Origin: Pseudomonas maumuensis
Lineage (GTDB): Bacteria > Pseudomonadota > Gammaproteobacteria > Pseudomonadales > Pseudomonadaceae
Assembly: GCF_019139675.1 (NCBI RefSeq)
Contig: NZ_CP077077.1
Span: 4,092,001 to 4,156,000, forward strand
Reading direction: 5' to 3'
DNA length: 64,000 nt
The notes under the pieces were generated by a model that did no database searches, was not told the origin of the DNA, and worked only from the letters and a program-made list of their open reading frames with translations. A program made the translations under genes and the position numbers. Below, one piece after another: positions 28,700-36,911 of the stretch. The stretch's first letter is position 1. Each line of letters begins with the position of its first letter.

Positions 28700-31600
28700 A
28701 TGCCCAAATCAGCAAACCGCTTTCCGCGCCTGCCCCGTATTCCCGCGGCCGACCCCCAGGAGTCGGAACAGGCCTGGCAGAACGCTCCCCAGTTGCTGGC
28801 CGCGCTCAACGCCGCGCGTCTGGGCGCCTGGCTCTGGGACATCGAGAGTGGCCGGGTGAGCTGGTCGCGGGGCACCCAGGCGCTGTTCGGCTTCGACCCG
28901 CAACGCCCGCTGCCCAACGACGTCGACTACCTCGACCTGCTGCCCGAAGAAGACCGCGCCCGTACGCGCCAGGCGTTCCAGGCCGTGGTCAACGGTGAAC
29001 CGGTCGAGCAAGCCATGCGCCATCGCATCCGCTGGCCCGATGGCAGCGTGCATTGGCTGGAGATCAACGGCAGCCTGACCCACGACCCCCATGGTCGCCC
29101 GCAGATGATCGGGGTGATCCGCGAGATCACCCGCCAGCGCGAGCGCGAAACCGCGCTGATCAATTCGGAGAAGCGCTTCGCCACCCTGTTCCACCTCAGC
29201 CCCAACGCTATCCTCCTGACGCGGCGCCACGACGGCCTGATCATCGAGGTCAACCAGCACTTCGAGCACATGTTCGGCTGGCCGGGCGCCCAGGTGGTCG
29301 GCAAGACCAGCGTGGAACTGGGCTTGTGGGTCAACCCCGAGCAACGTCACCAAGTGCTGGAGGCCACCCGCGCCGGCAGCGGTCCGTTGACCCTCGAGGT
29401 GCAGTTCCGCGCCACCAACGGCAAGGTTCACGATGGCATTCTCTGCACCCAGGGCATCGAACTCGAAGGCGTCACCTACCTGATCAGCACCTTCGTCGAC
29501 ACCACCGAGCGCAAACGCGCCGAACAGGCGCTCAAGGACAGCCAGGAGCGTCTCGACCTGGCCCTGGACTCGGCACAACTGGGCACCTGGGACTGGCACA
29601 TCCCCAGCGGCATGCTCTACGGCTCGGCCCGCGCGGCACAACTGCACGGGCTGGACCCGGTGCCCTTCCACGAATCGTTCGAGGCCTTTTTCGAAGGCGT
29701 CCCCGAGCACGAACGCAGCGTCATGCGCCAGGCCTACCGCAGCCTGCGCGAAGGACCGGCCGGCAATTACCAGATCACCTACCGCGTACAGCTCGACAAC
29801 GGTAGCTCGCGCTATATCGAAAGCCGCGCCCGCCTGTACCGCGACGACCAGGGCAACCCGCTGCGCATGGCCGGCACCCTGCTCGACATCACCGACCAGG
29901 TGGAGCGTGAACAGCGCCTGACGGCCTCGGAGGAAAAATTCGCCAGCCTGTTCCAGGTCAGCCCCGACCCGATCTGCGTGACCCGCCAGGACAGCGGCCA
30001 GTTCATCGAGATCAACCCGGCCTTCAGCCAGACCTTCGGCTGGGCCCCCGAGCAGATTCTCGGCCACACCGCCGAGGAAATCGGCCTGTGGGCCGAGTCG
30101 GCCGAACGCGCCCAGCGCATCGAACGGGTGATCCGCGACCAGGCCCTGAGCAATGTGGCGGTGGTGGTCAATCACCGCAACGGCACGCCGCTGACCTGCG
30201 TGATCTCCAGCCGCCTGATCAGCGTCGACAGCCAGCCGTGCAGCGTCACCACCCTGCGCGACATCACCCAGCAGCAACGCGCCGAGGCAGCGCTCAAGGC
30301 CAGCGAGGAGAAGTTCGCCAAGGCGTTCCATTCCAGCCCCGACGCCATCACCATCACCGAGCGCCACAGCGGGCGCTACGTGGAGGTCAACGACGGTTTC
30401 AGCCGGCTGACCGGCTACAGCCCCGAGGAAGTAGTGGGCCGCACGGTCTACGAAATCGGTATCTGGGCCGACGAGAAGCAGCGCGCCGCCCTACTCAACG
30501 AGCTGCGCGAGCGCGGCCGGGTGCATCACCGGGAGATGCTCGGGCGCAACAAGCGCGGCGATATCCTGACCGTGGAAGTGTCGGTGGAGCCGATCAATCT
30601 CAACGAGACCGATTGCCTGCTGATCAACGCCCGCGACGTCAGCCTGCTGAAGAACGCCCAGGCGCAGATCCGCCACCTGGCCTACCACGACCCACTGACC
30701 AACCTGCCCAACCGCGCCCTGCTGATGGACCGCCTGAGCCAGCAGATCGCCCTGCTCAAGCGCCACAACCTGCGCGGTGCCCTGCTGTTCCTCGACCTCG
30801 ACCACTTCAAACACATCAACGACTCCCTCGGCCACCCGGTGGGCGACACGGTGCTGAAGATCATCACCGCCCGCCTCGAGGCCAGCGTGCGTCTGGAAGA
30901 CACCGTGGCCCGCCTGGGCGGCGACGAATTCGTGGTGCTGCTCAGCGGCCTGGAAGGCAGCCGCGAACAGGTGGAAAACAAGGTGCGCGAACTGGCTGAC
31001 ACCCTGCGCGAGCTGCTGGCCGAACCGATGTCGCTGGACGGCCAGCGCCTGCAGGTCACGCCGAGCATCGGCGTGGCGCTGATCCCCGACCATGGCGCCA
31101 CCCCCGCCGACCTGCTCAAGCGTGCCGACATCGCCCTGTACCGCGCCAAGGACTCCGGGCGCAATACCACGCAGTTGTTCCACACCACCATGCAGAAGGC
31201 CGCCAGCGAGCGCCTGCGCATGGAGAGCGACCTGCGTCTGGCCCTGGCCCGCGGTGAACTGGCCCTGCACTTCCAGCCCCAGGTCGATGCCCGCGACAAC
31301 CGTATCGTCGGCGCCGAAGTGCTGCTGCGCTGGCACCACCCGCAACTGGGCCAGCAGCCTCCGGCGCAGTTCATCCAGGTTCTCGAAGAAAGCGGCTTGA
31401 TCCTCGAGGTTGGCAGCTGGATTCTCGACGAAGCCTGCGACGCCTGCGCGCGCATGCTCGCCGACGGCCTGATCGACGCCGACGATTTCAGCCTGTGCGT
31501 CAACATCAGCCCACGGCAGTTCCGCCAGAACGATTTCGTCGAGCGGGTGCTGCGCAGCCTCGACGACTACCGCCTGCCCCGGCGCATGCTCACGCTGGAG

Positions 31601-31996
31601 ATCACAGAAGGCATCGTCATCCAGAACCTGGAGGACACCATCAGCAAGATGCGCGAACTCAAGCACCATGGCGTGAGCTTCGCCATGGACGACTTTGGCA
31701 CGGGCTATTCGTCGCTGACCTACCTCAAGCGTCTGCCGGTGGATGCCTTGAAGATCGACCAGACCTTCGTACGCGACGCGCCGGTCGATCCCAACGACGC
31801 CGAGATCGTCCGCGCGATCGTCGCCATGGCTCGCAGCCTGGAGCTCGCGGTGATTGCCGAGGGGGTGGAACTGACCGAGCAGCTGGAGTTCCTCGAGCGC
31901 CAGGGCTGCCATCTGTACCAGGGCTACCTGCACAGCCGACCACTGCCACTGCCGGAGTTTCGCCAGATCCTGCTGGAGGCACCGGCGGATTACTGA
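28700..31996 (+). CDS. Multi-PAS GGDEF-EAL cyclic-di-GMP protein
   Basis: This is a 1098-residue soluble protein. About five PAS/PAC sensory repeats fill residues ~30-645; three are marked by a FxxLFxxSPxxI pattern (FATLFHLSPNAI, FASLFQVSPDPI, FAKAFHSSPDAI). The diguanylate cyclase domain has an intact GGDEF at 740-744. A product-inhibition RxxD motif (RLED, 731-734) lies five residues before it. The phosphodiesterase domain has EVL at 873-875 instead of EAL, with DDFGTGYSSL and ALKIDQTFV intact. Both activities look possible. No membrane segment was seen, so it is a cytoplasmic sensor. It stands alone between a LysR gene and a REP palindrome. Confidence 0.92.
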   Translation: MPKSANRFPRLPRIPAADPQESEQAWQNAPQLLAALNAARLGAWLWDIESGRVSWSRGTQALFGFDPQRPLPNDVDYLDLLPEEDRARTRQAFQAVVNGEPVEQAMRHRIRWPDGSVHWLEINGSLTHDPHGRPQMIGVIREITRQRERETALINSEKRFATLFHLSPNAILLTRRHDGLIIEVNQHFEHMFGWPGAQVVGKTSVELGLWVNPEQRHQVLEATRAGSGPLTLEVQFRATNGKVHDGILCTQGIELEGVTYLISTFVDTTERKRAEQALKDSQERLDLALDSAQLGTWDWHIPSGMLYGSARAAQLHGLDPVPFHESFEAFFEGVPEHERSVMRQAYRSLREGPAGNYQITYRVQLDNGSSRYIESRARLYRDDQGNPLRMAGTLLDITDQVEREQRLTASEEKFASLFQVSPDPICVTRQDSGQFIEINPAFSQTFGWAPEQILGHTAEEIGLWAESAERAQRIERVIRDQALSNVAVVVNHRNGTPLTCVISSRLISVDSQPCSVTTLRDITQQQRAEAALKASEEKFAKAFHSSPDAITITERHSGRYVEVNDGFSRLTGYSPEEVVGRTVYEIGIWADEKQRAALLNELRERGRVHHREMLGRNKRGDILTVEVSVEPINLNETDCLLINARDVSLLKNAQAQIRHLAYHDPLTNLPNRALLMDRLSQQIALLKRHNLRGALLFLDLDHFKHINDSLGHPVGDTVLKIITARLEASVRLEDTVARLGGDEFVVLLSGLEGSREQVENKVRELADTLRELLAEPMSLDGQRLQVTPSIGVALIPDHGATPADLLKRADIALYRAKDSGRNTTQLFHTTMQKAASERLRMESDLRLALARGELALHFQPQVDARDNRIVGAEVLLRWHHPQLGQQPPAQFIQVLEESGLILEVGSWILDEACDACARMLADGLIDADDFSLCVNISPRQFRQNDFVERVLRSLDDYRLPRRMLTLEITEGIVIQNLEDTISKMRELKHHGVSFAMDDFGTGYSSLTYLKRLPVDALKIDQTFVRDAPVDPNDAEIVRAIVAMARSLELAVIAEGVELTEQLEFLERQGCHLYQGYLHSRPLPLPEFRQILLEAPADY

Positions 31997-32021
31997 GGGC
32001 TGGATACGCCGCAGGACGCAA

Positions 32022-32222
32022 AAAGGGCACCCGAAGGTTAATGCCTGTCAGTTAGCGTCACTGGGGCTGCTACGCAGCCCATCGCCGGCAAGCCGGCTCC
32101 CACAGGGACCGCGCAATTAGTGAGGCCTGCGCTGTATTTGTGGGAGCCGGCTTGCCGGCGATGGGCCGCAAAGCGGCCCCTATCGCTTAACTGACTGGCA
32201 TTAACCCGAAGGTGCCCTTTCT
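32022..32222. repeat. Long imperfect palindrome built on a REP pair
   Basis: Two inverted copies of the REP unit ATCGCCGGCAAGCCGGCTCC (32081-32100 and its complement around 32143-32162) are flanked by further matching arms. The outer arms reach AAAGGGCACC near 32022 and GGTGCCCTTT near 32220, with TTAATGCC-GTCAGTTA in between. Total length is about 200 bases with arms near 85. It sits between the convergent GGDEF-EAL and hsp20 genes and can fold in both strands, so it probably also acts as a bidirectional terminator. Confidence 0.8.
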
Positions 32223-32236
32223 TCCCTGCGCTGCAA

Positions 32237-32686
32237 TCAGTTCAGCGCCGGCTTGTCGCCGTTGATCGGGATACGCTTGGCTTTGGCTTCTTCCGGCACG
32301 ATGCGCAGCAGTTCGATGCTGAGCAGGCCGTTGGCCAGGCCCGCGCCCTTGACCTCGATGTGGTCGGCGAGGCGGAACGACAGCTTGAAGGCGCGCTGGG
32401 CGATGCCCTGATGCAGGAAGGTGACGCCTTCGCTGGCATTGTCGCGCTTGCCACCGGTTACGGTCAGGACGCCTTTTTCGACCTGCAGGTCGAGGTCCTG
32501 CTCCTGGAAGCCAGCTGCGGCGACCACGATGCGGTAGTGGTCATCGCCATGCTTTTCCACGTTGTAGGGTGGGTAGCTGCTACCCGCCTCGTTGCGGGCG
32601 GCGGCTTCGAACAGGTCGTTGAAGCGGTCGAAACCGACGGAGTTGCGGAAAAGTGGTGCGAGAGAGAAAGCGGTAGTCATGGTCAT
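32237..32686 (-). CDS. ibpA: Small heat-shock protein (Hsp20/IbpA type)
   Basis: This 149-residue alpha-crystallin-domain chaperone begins MTMTTAFSLAPLFRNSVGFD. The core is YNVEKHGDDHYRIVVAAAGF through FRLADHIEVKGAGLANGLLS, with the GLL motif typical of IbpA. It binds unfolding proteins during heat stress. Two ATGs (32686 and 32680) are possible; the AGGAG lies three bases before the first and nine before the second. Expression is probably controlled by a ROSE RNA thermometer and a sigma32 promoter upstream. Confidence 0.93.
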   Translation of the reverse strand: MTMTTAFSLAPLFRNSVGFDRFNDLFEAAARNEAGSSYPPYNVEKHGDDHYRIVVAAAGFQEQDLDLQVEKGVLTVTGGKRDNASEGVTFLHQGIAQRAFKLSFRLADHIEVKGAGLANGLLSIELLRIVPEEAKAKRIPINGDKPALN

Positions 32687-32689
32687 GAA

Positions 32690-32745
32690 CTCCTGAGATT
32701 CAGCAAGTTAAGTCACTACGCGACCCGACTTCGGCATCGCGTACT
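32690..32745 (-). promoter_or_regulatory. ROSE-type RNA thermometer of the hsp20 gene
   Basis: In the 5' leader on the minus strand, CTTGCTGA (32707-32700) faces TCAGGAG (32696-32690), which contains the ribosome site. Pairing gives A-U, G-C, U-A, C-G, then the hallmark G-G mismatch, then U-A and U-G. That is the anti-Shine-Dalgarno design of ROSE elements (consensus UYGCU). Upstream, TACGCGA and TCGCGTA (32743-32737 and 32723-32717) form a second stem. Melting on heating would expose the ribosome site. Confidence 0.75.
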
Positions 32746-32751
32746 CAAGAG

Positions 32752-32777
32752 ATATGTCCGGGCGAAATGCTTTCAAG
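32752..32777 (-). promoter_or_regulatory. Sigma32-like heat-shock promoter of the hsp20 gene
   Basis: On the minus strand CTTGAAA (32777-32771) matches the sigma32 -35 box exactly. CCGGACATAT (32761-32752) is a partial match to the CCCCATNT -10 box at fitting distance. It would start transcription near 32745, giving a leader of about 59 bases that holds the ROSE hairpins. Confidence 0.6.
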
Positions 32778-32827
32778 GGCTGGCATGAAAAAATTTGCGC
32801 TGCGGTGGGCCTCATCGCGGGGCCAGC

Positions 32828-33799
32828 TCAGGCGACACAGGCCTCCACGGCCTGCGACTGCATCCCCAGCAAGCCGCTGATGCGCTGACAGTCATCCTCC
32901 CGACGCAACTCGGCGAACAATGCCACCGCCTCGGGATAACCGCGGGTCAGCATCGCCAGCCACTGCTTCATCCGCCCCGGGGCGTAGCGTGGCGACAGCT
33001 TGTCCTGGGCCTGGCGCCAGAACTCGCGCAGCAGCGGCATCAGCTCTTCCCAGCTCATCGGCTGGTACTCGACGCCATCGCGGGCTGCAGCGATCTGCAG
33101 GGCCAGGTCCGGGCGCGACACCAGCCCGCGCCCCAGCATGATGTCCTTCGCTCCGCTGACCTCGCGGCAACGCCGCCAGTCATCCACCGTCCAGATCTCG
33201 CCATTGGCGAACACCGGCACCTTGACCACATCCTGCACCCGCGCCACCCATTCCCAATGGGCCGGCGGCTTGTAGCCCTCGACCTTGGTCCGCGCATGCA
33301 CCACCAGGTGCGCCGAGCCGCCCTCGGCCAGCGCCGTGGCGCAGTCCAGGGCACCGTCGGGGCTGTCGTAGCCCAGGCGCATCTTCGCGGTCACCGGGAT
33401 ATGTGCCGGCACCGCCCGGCGCACTTCACGGACGATGGCATGCAACAGCTCCGGCTCCTTGAGCAGCACCGCCCCGCCGCGCGACTTGTTGACGGTCTTG
33501 GCCGGGCAACCGAAATTCAGGTCGATCACCGGCGCGCCCAGCTCGCAAGCCAGCGCCGCGTTCTCGGCCAGGCATACCGGGTCGGAGCCGAGCAATTGCA
33601 CACGCATCGGCACGCCAGCGGCGGTACGGGCGCCCTGGCGCAGCTCCGGCGCCAGCTTGTCGAACGAAGAGGCCGGCAGCAGGCGGTCGCAGACGCGGAT
33701 GAACTCGGTGACGCACCAATCGATACCGCCCACACGGGTCAGGACGTCGCGCAGGATGTTGTCGACCAGCCCCTCCATGGGGGCCAGGGCAATTTGCAT
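32828..33799 (-). CDS. dusC: tRNA-dihydrouridine(16) synthase DusC
   Basis: This 323-residue flavoenzyme reduces uridine 16 in tRNA. It begins [20 protein letters not shown]. The catalytic cysteine is in [17 protein letters not shown], and FMN/RNA-binding signatures VTAKMRLGY and [10 protein letters not shown] follow, then VFANGEIW and [12 protein letters not shown]. The GxxP/NKS form and C-terminal layout fit the DusC subgroup rather than DusA or DusB. It lies 52 bp downstream of a thioesterase gene on the same strand. Confidence 0.93.
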   Translation of the reverse strand: MQIALAPMEGLVDNILRDVLTRVGGIDWCVTEFIRVCDRLLPASSFDKLAPELRQGARTAAGVPMRVQLLGSDPVCLAENAALACELGAPVIDLNFGCPAKTVNKSRGGAVLLKEPELLHAIVREVRRAVPAHIPVTAKMRLGYDSPDGALDCATALAEGGSAHLVVHARTKVEGYKPPAHWEWVARVQDVVKVPVFANGEIWTVDDWRRCREVSGAKDIMLGRGLVSRPDLALQIAAARDGVEYQPMSWEELMPLLREFWRQAQDKLSPRYAPGRMKQWLAMLTRGYPEAVALFAELRREDDCQRISGLLGMQSQAVEACVA

Positions 33800-33851
33800 T
33801 TCAGGGTCTCGCCACGAAAAAGGCGGCAGTCTAGCAAACTTCCGCCAGCCG

Positions 33852-34286
33852 TCAGCTGCCGGTCAGCGCCGGGCCGTAGCCGTCGATGAATTCCGCCGGC
33901 ATGCGCCTGGGCTTGCCGCTGGACAGCTCGATGCAGGCGAAGGTGGTCTGTGCCCGCAGCAAGGTAACGCCGTCGCTCGGGCGCTTGAGCTGGAAGCGCC
34001 GGGTCATGCGCAGGCGCTGGTCCCAATCGATGATCCAGGTGGCCAGTTGCAGCTCGTCGTCCTCATAGGCGGCGGCGAGGTAGTCGATTTCATGGCGGAC
34101 CACCGCCATGGCCCGGTCCAGCCGACGATACTCGGCCAGGTCCAGCCCCAGACGCTGGGAATGGCGCCAGGCGCAGCGCTCCAGCCAGGTGACGTAGACG
34201 GCGTTGTTGGCGTGGCCGAGGCCGTCGATATCCTCGCTGCCGACGCGAAGGTCGATGATGAATGGTGCCGCCAGATCCCAGCTCAT
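33852..34286 (-). CDS. Acyl-CoA thioesterase (4-hydroxybenzoyl-CoA thioesterase/YbgC-like hotdog fold)
   Basis: This is a 144-residue hotdog-fold protein. The signature [21 protein letters not shown] corresponds to the D-xxGHxNNxxY/YxxxxE catalytic pattern of the YbgC/FadM group. It hydrolyses an acyl-CoA or acyl-ACP thioester; the exact substrate cannot be told. It is in line with dusC and the alpha/beta hydrolase on the minus strand with gaps near 50 bp. Confidence 0.88.
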   Translation of the reverse strand: MSWDLAAPFIIDLRVGSEDIDGLGHANNAVYVTWLERCAWRHSQRLGLDLAEYRRLDRAMAVVRHEIDYLAAAYEDDELQLATWIIDWDQRLRMTRRFQLKRPSDGVTLLRAQTTFACIELSSGKPRRMPAEFIDGYGPALTGS

Positions 34287-34330
34287 GCCCGCTCCTGGTT
34301 TTCAGTGAACGGGCAGAGTGTACCGGATGC

Positions 34331-35164
34331 TCAGGCGCTTTGCCGCGCCCGCTCGGTGGAGCGTGCGAGCAGCTCGATCACCGCCTGGCCTAGGCGCGGA
34401 TCGGCCAGCACCCGCTGATGACCGCCCTCCTCCAGCAGCAGCAGGCGGCTGTCAAACCAGGCCTGGTGAATCAGCGGCGCCTCGCTGGCGGCCACCACGG
34501 GATCGTCCTCGGCATGTACTACCAGCCCCGGCACATCCAGTTGATAGGCACTGACATCCAGGCGCGCCACCTGGACGCCGACATCGCGCTCCACCTGGCG
34601 GATGAACGCGGCCCTGGCCCGGGCCGGCAAGCCCAGTCGCCGGGCAAAGCCCCGCAGCACGCCGAGCAAGCGGGCCGGGGCGGCGATGCTTACCGCCGCA
34701 TCGGTGCGCAGCCCCCACTGCAGCGCCAGCAACAGGCTGGCGCCGCCCATCGAGTGTCCGATCACCGCGCGCAACGGCGGCAGTTCGGCGGCGGCCTCGA
34801 GCAACGCGCGGGCAAACGCCACCACATGCGCCTGCTCGCCGGGCGAGCGCCCGTGTGCCGGCCCTTCCAGCGACACCACGGTATGGCCGCTGTCCACCAG
34901 CCGCTCGATCAATGCCGCGAACTGGGTGGGGCGCCCTTCCCAACCATGCATCAGCAATACCGTCGGCCCCTGCCCCCAGCGCAACGCCGACAAACCGAAG
35001 CGCAAGGTGATGCGCTCGGCCCTGGCCAGCAGCGGCAGCTCCCACGGTTTGGGCGGCAGGTTGCGCGGGGTCATGAAGGCGCGGCGCATCTTGCCGGCGA
35101 TATGTTCAGGGGCCAGGTGGCCGAGGGTGCCATTGACGCCACGAATCCAGCTCAGGGTAGTCAT
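34331..35164 (-). CDS. Alpha/beta hydrolase
   Basis: This 277-residue protein has the nucleophile elbow GHSMGG (Ser about residue 139). The oxyanion region is LLMHGWEGRPTQF. The acid is in HAEDDPVV, and the catalytic His in GGHQRVL near the C-terminus. Substrate unknown; esterase or lipase-like activity is expected. It is 24 bp downstream of a TetR regulator on the same strand, so the regulator may control it. Confidence 0.9.
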   Translation of the reverse strand: MTTLSWIRGVNGTLGHLAPEHIAGKMRRAFMTPRNLPPKPWELPLLARAERITLRFGLSALRWGQGPTVLLMHGWEGRPTQFAALIERLVDSGHTVVSLEGPAHGRSPGEQAHVVAFARALLEAAAELPPLRAVIGHSMGGASLLLALQWGLRTDAAVSIAAPARLLGVLRGFARRLGLPARARAAFIRQVERDVGVQVARLDVSAYQLDVPGLVVHAEDDPVVAASEAPLIHQAWFDSRLLLLEEGGHQRVLADPRLGQAVIELLARSTERARQSA

Positions 35165-35188
35165 CGCCTTGCTCCAGGGTCAGGTTGC

Positions 35189-35728
35189 TCAGATCACCGC
35201 CGACTTGGCGGCACGCAGTATCCGGTCGGACAACTCGCCGTCGCCCAGGGCGCGGGCCACGGCGAGGCCGCCAACCATCAGGGCGAAATCGGCGAGCGCC
35301 TTGTCGATGTCCTCGGGGCGGTCGACCATTTGCGCGGTCATCAGCTCGATGTGCTCGGCCAGCACGTCACGGAAGGCGTCGGGCAGGCGCTGCATTTCGC
35401 TCAGCGCATTGGGAATCGGGCAGGCCTGCACTTCGGTATCGCGGTGCTTGCGCGACAGGTAGAAGGCCGCGACCAAGGCCCGGCGCTCGGTACCGTCAAG
35501 GGCTGGATCGAGCTGGGCGAGCAAGGCACGGCGTTCGGCGAGCAGCTGGCTGAAGGCTTCGAGCATGAGCTCGTCCTTGCTGTCGAAGTGGGCATAGAAG
35601 CCGCCGACCGTCAGCCCCGCGGCGCCCATGACCTGGCTGACGCTCGGATCGGCCGGCCCCTGCTGGACCAGTGCGCTGCGCGCCGCATCGAGGATGCGTT
35701 GGCGGGTCTTGCTCTTCTTGTCGCTCAT
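35189..35728 (-). CDS. TetR-family transcriptional regulator (with palindromic operator)
   Basis: This is a 179-residue repressor. The N-terminal helix-turn-helix is TRQRILDAARSALVQQG and VSQVMGAAGLTVGGFYAHFD, followed by a ligand-binding C-terminal domain. It heads a probable minus-strand operon with the alpha/beta hydrolase, thioesterase and dusC. A ten-base perfect inverted repeat just upstream (35741-35774) is the likely autoregulatory operator. Ligand unknown. Confidence 0.9.
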   Translation of the reverse strand: MSDKKSKTRQRILDAARSALVQQGPADPSVSQVMGAAGLTVGGFYAHFDSKDELMLEAFSQLLAERRALLAQLDPALDGTERRALVAAFYLSRKHRDTEVQACPIPNALSEMQRLPDAFRDVLAEHIELMTAQMVDRPEDIDKALADFALMVGGLAVARALGDGELSDRILRAAKSAVI

Positions 35729-35740
35729 GGCTCACCTCTA

Positions 35741-35774
35741 AATATTATGATCGACATATTATGCTCATAATATT
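35741..35774. promoter_or_regulatory. Palindromic operator upstream of the TetR gene
   Basis: AATATTATGA and its exact complement TCATAATATT are separated by 14 bases, and a third related half (ATATTATG) lies in the spacer. The AT-rich dyad lies 13-46 bases before the TetR ATG, where a repressor would block its own promoter. Confidence 0.7.
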
Positions 35775-35831
35775 TTCTGGCAAGCGGAATCTGCGGCCAT
35801 TGATCGGCACAGCTGGGTTTTTTGGAAGGCA

Positions 35832-35870
35832 GAAAAAACAAAAGGCCCATTCAATAAGCGAATGAGCCTT
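35832..35870 (-). terminator. Terminator after the tRNA-Ala/Glu array
   Basis: On the minus strand AAGGCTCATTC pairs with GAATGGGCCTT (one G-U pair) and is followed by TTGTTTTTT. It lies 30 bases after the last tRNA-Glu and ends the tRNA transcript. Confidence 0.75.
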
Positions 35871-35899
35871 ATAAGTCCTGCAAAACGCAGGTAAAAAAT

Positions 35900-35975
35900 T
35901 GGCGTCCCCTAGGGGACTCGAACCCCTGTTACCGCCGTGAAAGGGCGGTGTCCTAGGCCACTAGACGAAGGGGAC
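35900..35975 (-). tRNA. tRNA-Glu (anticodon UUC), copy 1
   Basis: This is a 76-base cloverleaf including encoded CCA. The acceptor pairs GTCCCCT with AGGGGAC. The anticodon loop CTTTCAC gives UUC, and the T arm has GGTTCGAGTCC. Last gene of the array in the direction of transcription. Confidence 0.95.
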
Positions 35976-36017
35976 TTAAACCTTCGTGCCGACCCGCTGT
36001 TGCGAATCGTGGCGAAT

Positions 36018-36093
36018 TGGTGGAGCTAAGCGGGATCGAACCGCTGACCTCCTGCATGCCATGCAGGCGCTCTCCCAGCTGAGCTATAGCCCC
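36018..36093 (-). tRNA. tRNA-Ala (anticodon GGC), copy 1
   Basis: This is a 76-base cloverleaf with CCA. It starts GGGGCTATAGCTCAGCTGGG. The anticodon stem CCTGC/GCAGG encloses the loop ATGGCAT, giving anticodon GGC for GCC/GCU codons. Confidence 0.95.
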
Positions 36094-36160
36094 GAGTAAA
36101 ACAAAAGACTCATCGATCTGGATGATGAGCCTTTCAACTCCCGCAAAACGCGGGTAAAAG

Positions 36161-36236
36161 TGGCGTCCCCTAGGGGACTCGAACCCCTGTTACCGCCGTG
36201 AAAGGGCGGTGTCCTAGGCCACTAGACGAAGGGGAC
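36161..36236 (-). tRNA. tRNA-Glu (anticodon UUC), copy 2
   Basis: The sequence is identical to the copy at 35900-35975 over the whole gene, with encoded CCA. The spacer on its downstream side carries an AAGGCTCATC...GATGAGTCTT stem followed by TTGTTTT, like a degenerate version of the array's final terminator. Confidence 0.95.
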
Positions 36237-36278
36237 GTAACCTTCGTGCCGACCCGCTTTCGCGAATCGCGGCAAAAT

Positions 36279-36354
36279 TGGTGGAGCTAAGCGGGATCGA
36301 ACCGCTGACCTCCTGCATGCCATGCAGGCGCTCTCCCAGCTGAGCTATAGCCCC
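36279..36354 (-). tRNA. tRNA-Ala (anticodon GGC), copy 2
   Basis: Same sequence as the copy at 36018-36093, with anticodon loop ATGGCAT and CCA encoded. 42 bases separate it from the following tRNA-Glu; that spacer has the repeated block CGAATCGCG-AAAGCGGGTCGG also seen in the next unit. Confidence 0.95.
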
Positions 36355-36406
36355 GGATTTCTAGCCTCTCGGCCCAGCGACATGTAAAACATCGCTTGTG
36401 CAAAAC

Positions 36407-36482
36407 TGGCGTCCCCTAGGGGACTCGAACCCCTGTTACCGCCGTGAAAGGGCGGTGTCCTAGGCCACTAGACGAAGGGGAC
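36407..36482 (-). tRNA. tRNA-Glu (anticodon UUC), copy 3
   Basis: Third identical tRNA-Glu copy, with anticodon loop CTTTCAC and CCA encoded. It is the first Glu gene to be transcribed. Confidence 0.95.
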
Positions 36483-36554
36483 GAACCTTCTTACCTTCAA
36501 GACCCGTTCGCTGGAACCGGTCTTGCCTGACGACCTTGGCCATCAAGCGGAATT

Positions 36555-36630
36555 TGGTGGAGCTAAGCGGGATCGAACCGCTGACCTCCTGCATGCCATG
36601 CAGGCGCTCTCCCAGCTGAGCTATAGCCCC
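36555..36630 (-). tRNA. tRNA-Ala (anticodon GGC), copy 3 (promoter-proximal)
   Basis: Third identical tRNA-Ala copy with CCA. It is the first gene of the array, about 75 bases downstream of a near-consensus promoter. Confidence 0.95.
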
Positions 36631-36705
36631 ACAATGTCGCTTTGAACCGAAGCGCTGGCTGGGTGCCTGGCGTTTCGTTTTCGTTCATCGCTGTGGACGG
36701 GGCGC

Positions 36706-36734
36706 ATATTAAGATCGGATTGCAGGGCTGTCAA
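36706..36734 (-). promoter_or_regulatory. Sigma70 promoter of the tRNA-Ala/Glu array
   Basis: On the minus strand TTGACA (36734-36729) and TAATAT (36711-36706) are separated by exactly 17 bases. A GC-rich discriminator GCGCCCC follows. Such a discriminator is typical of stable-RNA promoters subject to stringent control. Confidence 0.85.
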
Positions 36735-36820
36735 ACGAATTTTCGAAAATATTCAAAAATTTTTTCACAGATAACAATCACTTACCGCCCTGCCCTGCCC
36801 CTCTGCGAGGAGTGCGGCCC

Positions 36821-36896
36821 ATGGGAGCGGGCTTGTCCAGCGATGGCGGTCATTAATCCGACATCGCAATCGCCGGGCAAGCTCGCTCCCACATGG
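36821..36896. repeat. REP pair between the tRNA array and gltX
   Basis: The unit TGGGAGCGGGCTTGTCCAGC and the inverted unit GCCGGGCAAGCTCGCTCCCA lie head to head about 30 bases apart. It is a diverged member of the REP family seen elsewhere in the window. It lies just after the gltX stop and may act as its transcript end. The rest of 36735-36911 shows no other feature. Confidence 0.65.
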
Positions 36897-36911
36897 CTGG
36901 AAAAGCCTGGA

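Noticed and set aside
28709..31933. Minus-strand frames of 552 and 480 residues opposite the GGDEF-EAL gene
   Set aside because: Antisense shadows; the plus-strand product has continuous PAS, GGDEF and EAL motifs.
35900..36630. The repeated blocks as a possible CRISPR array
   Set aside because: The repeats are whole tRNA genes with cloverleaf structure and CCA ends, and there are no cas genes.
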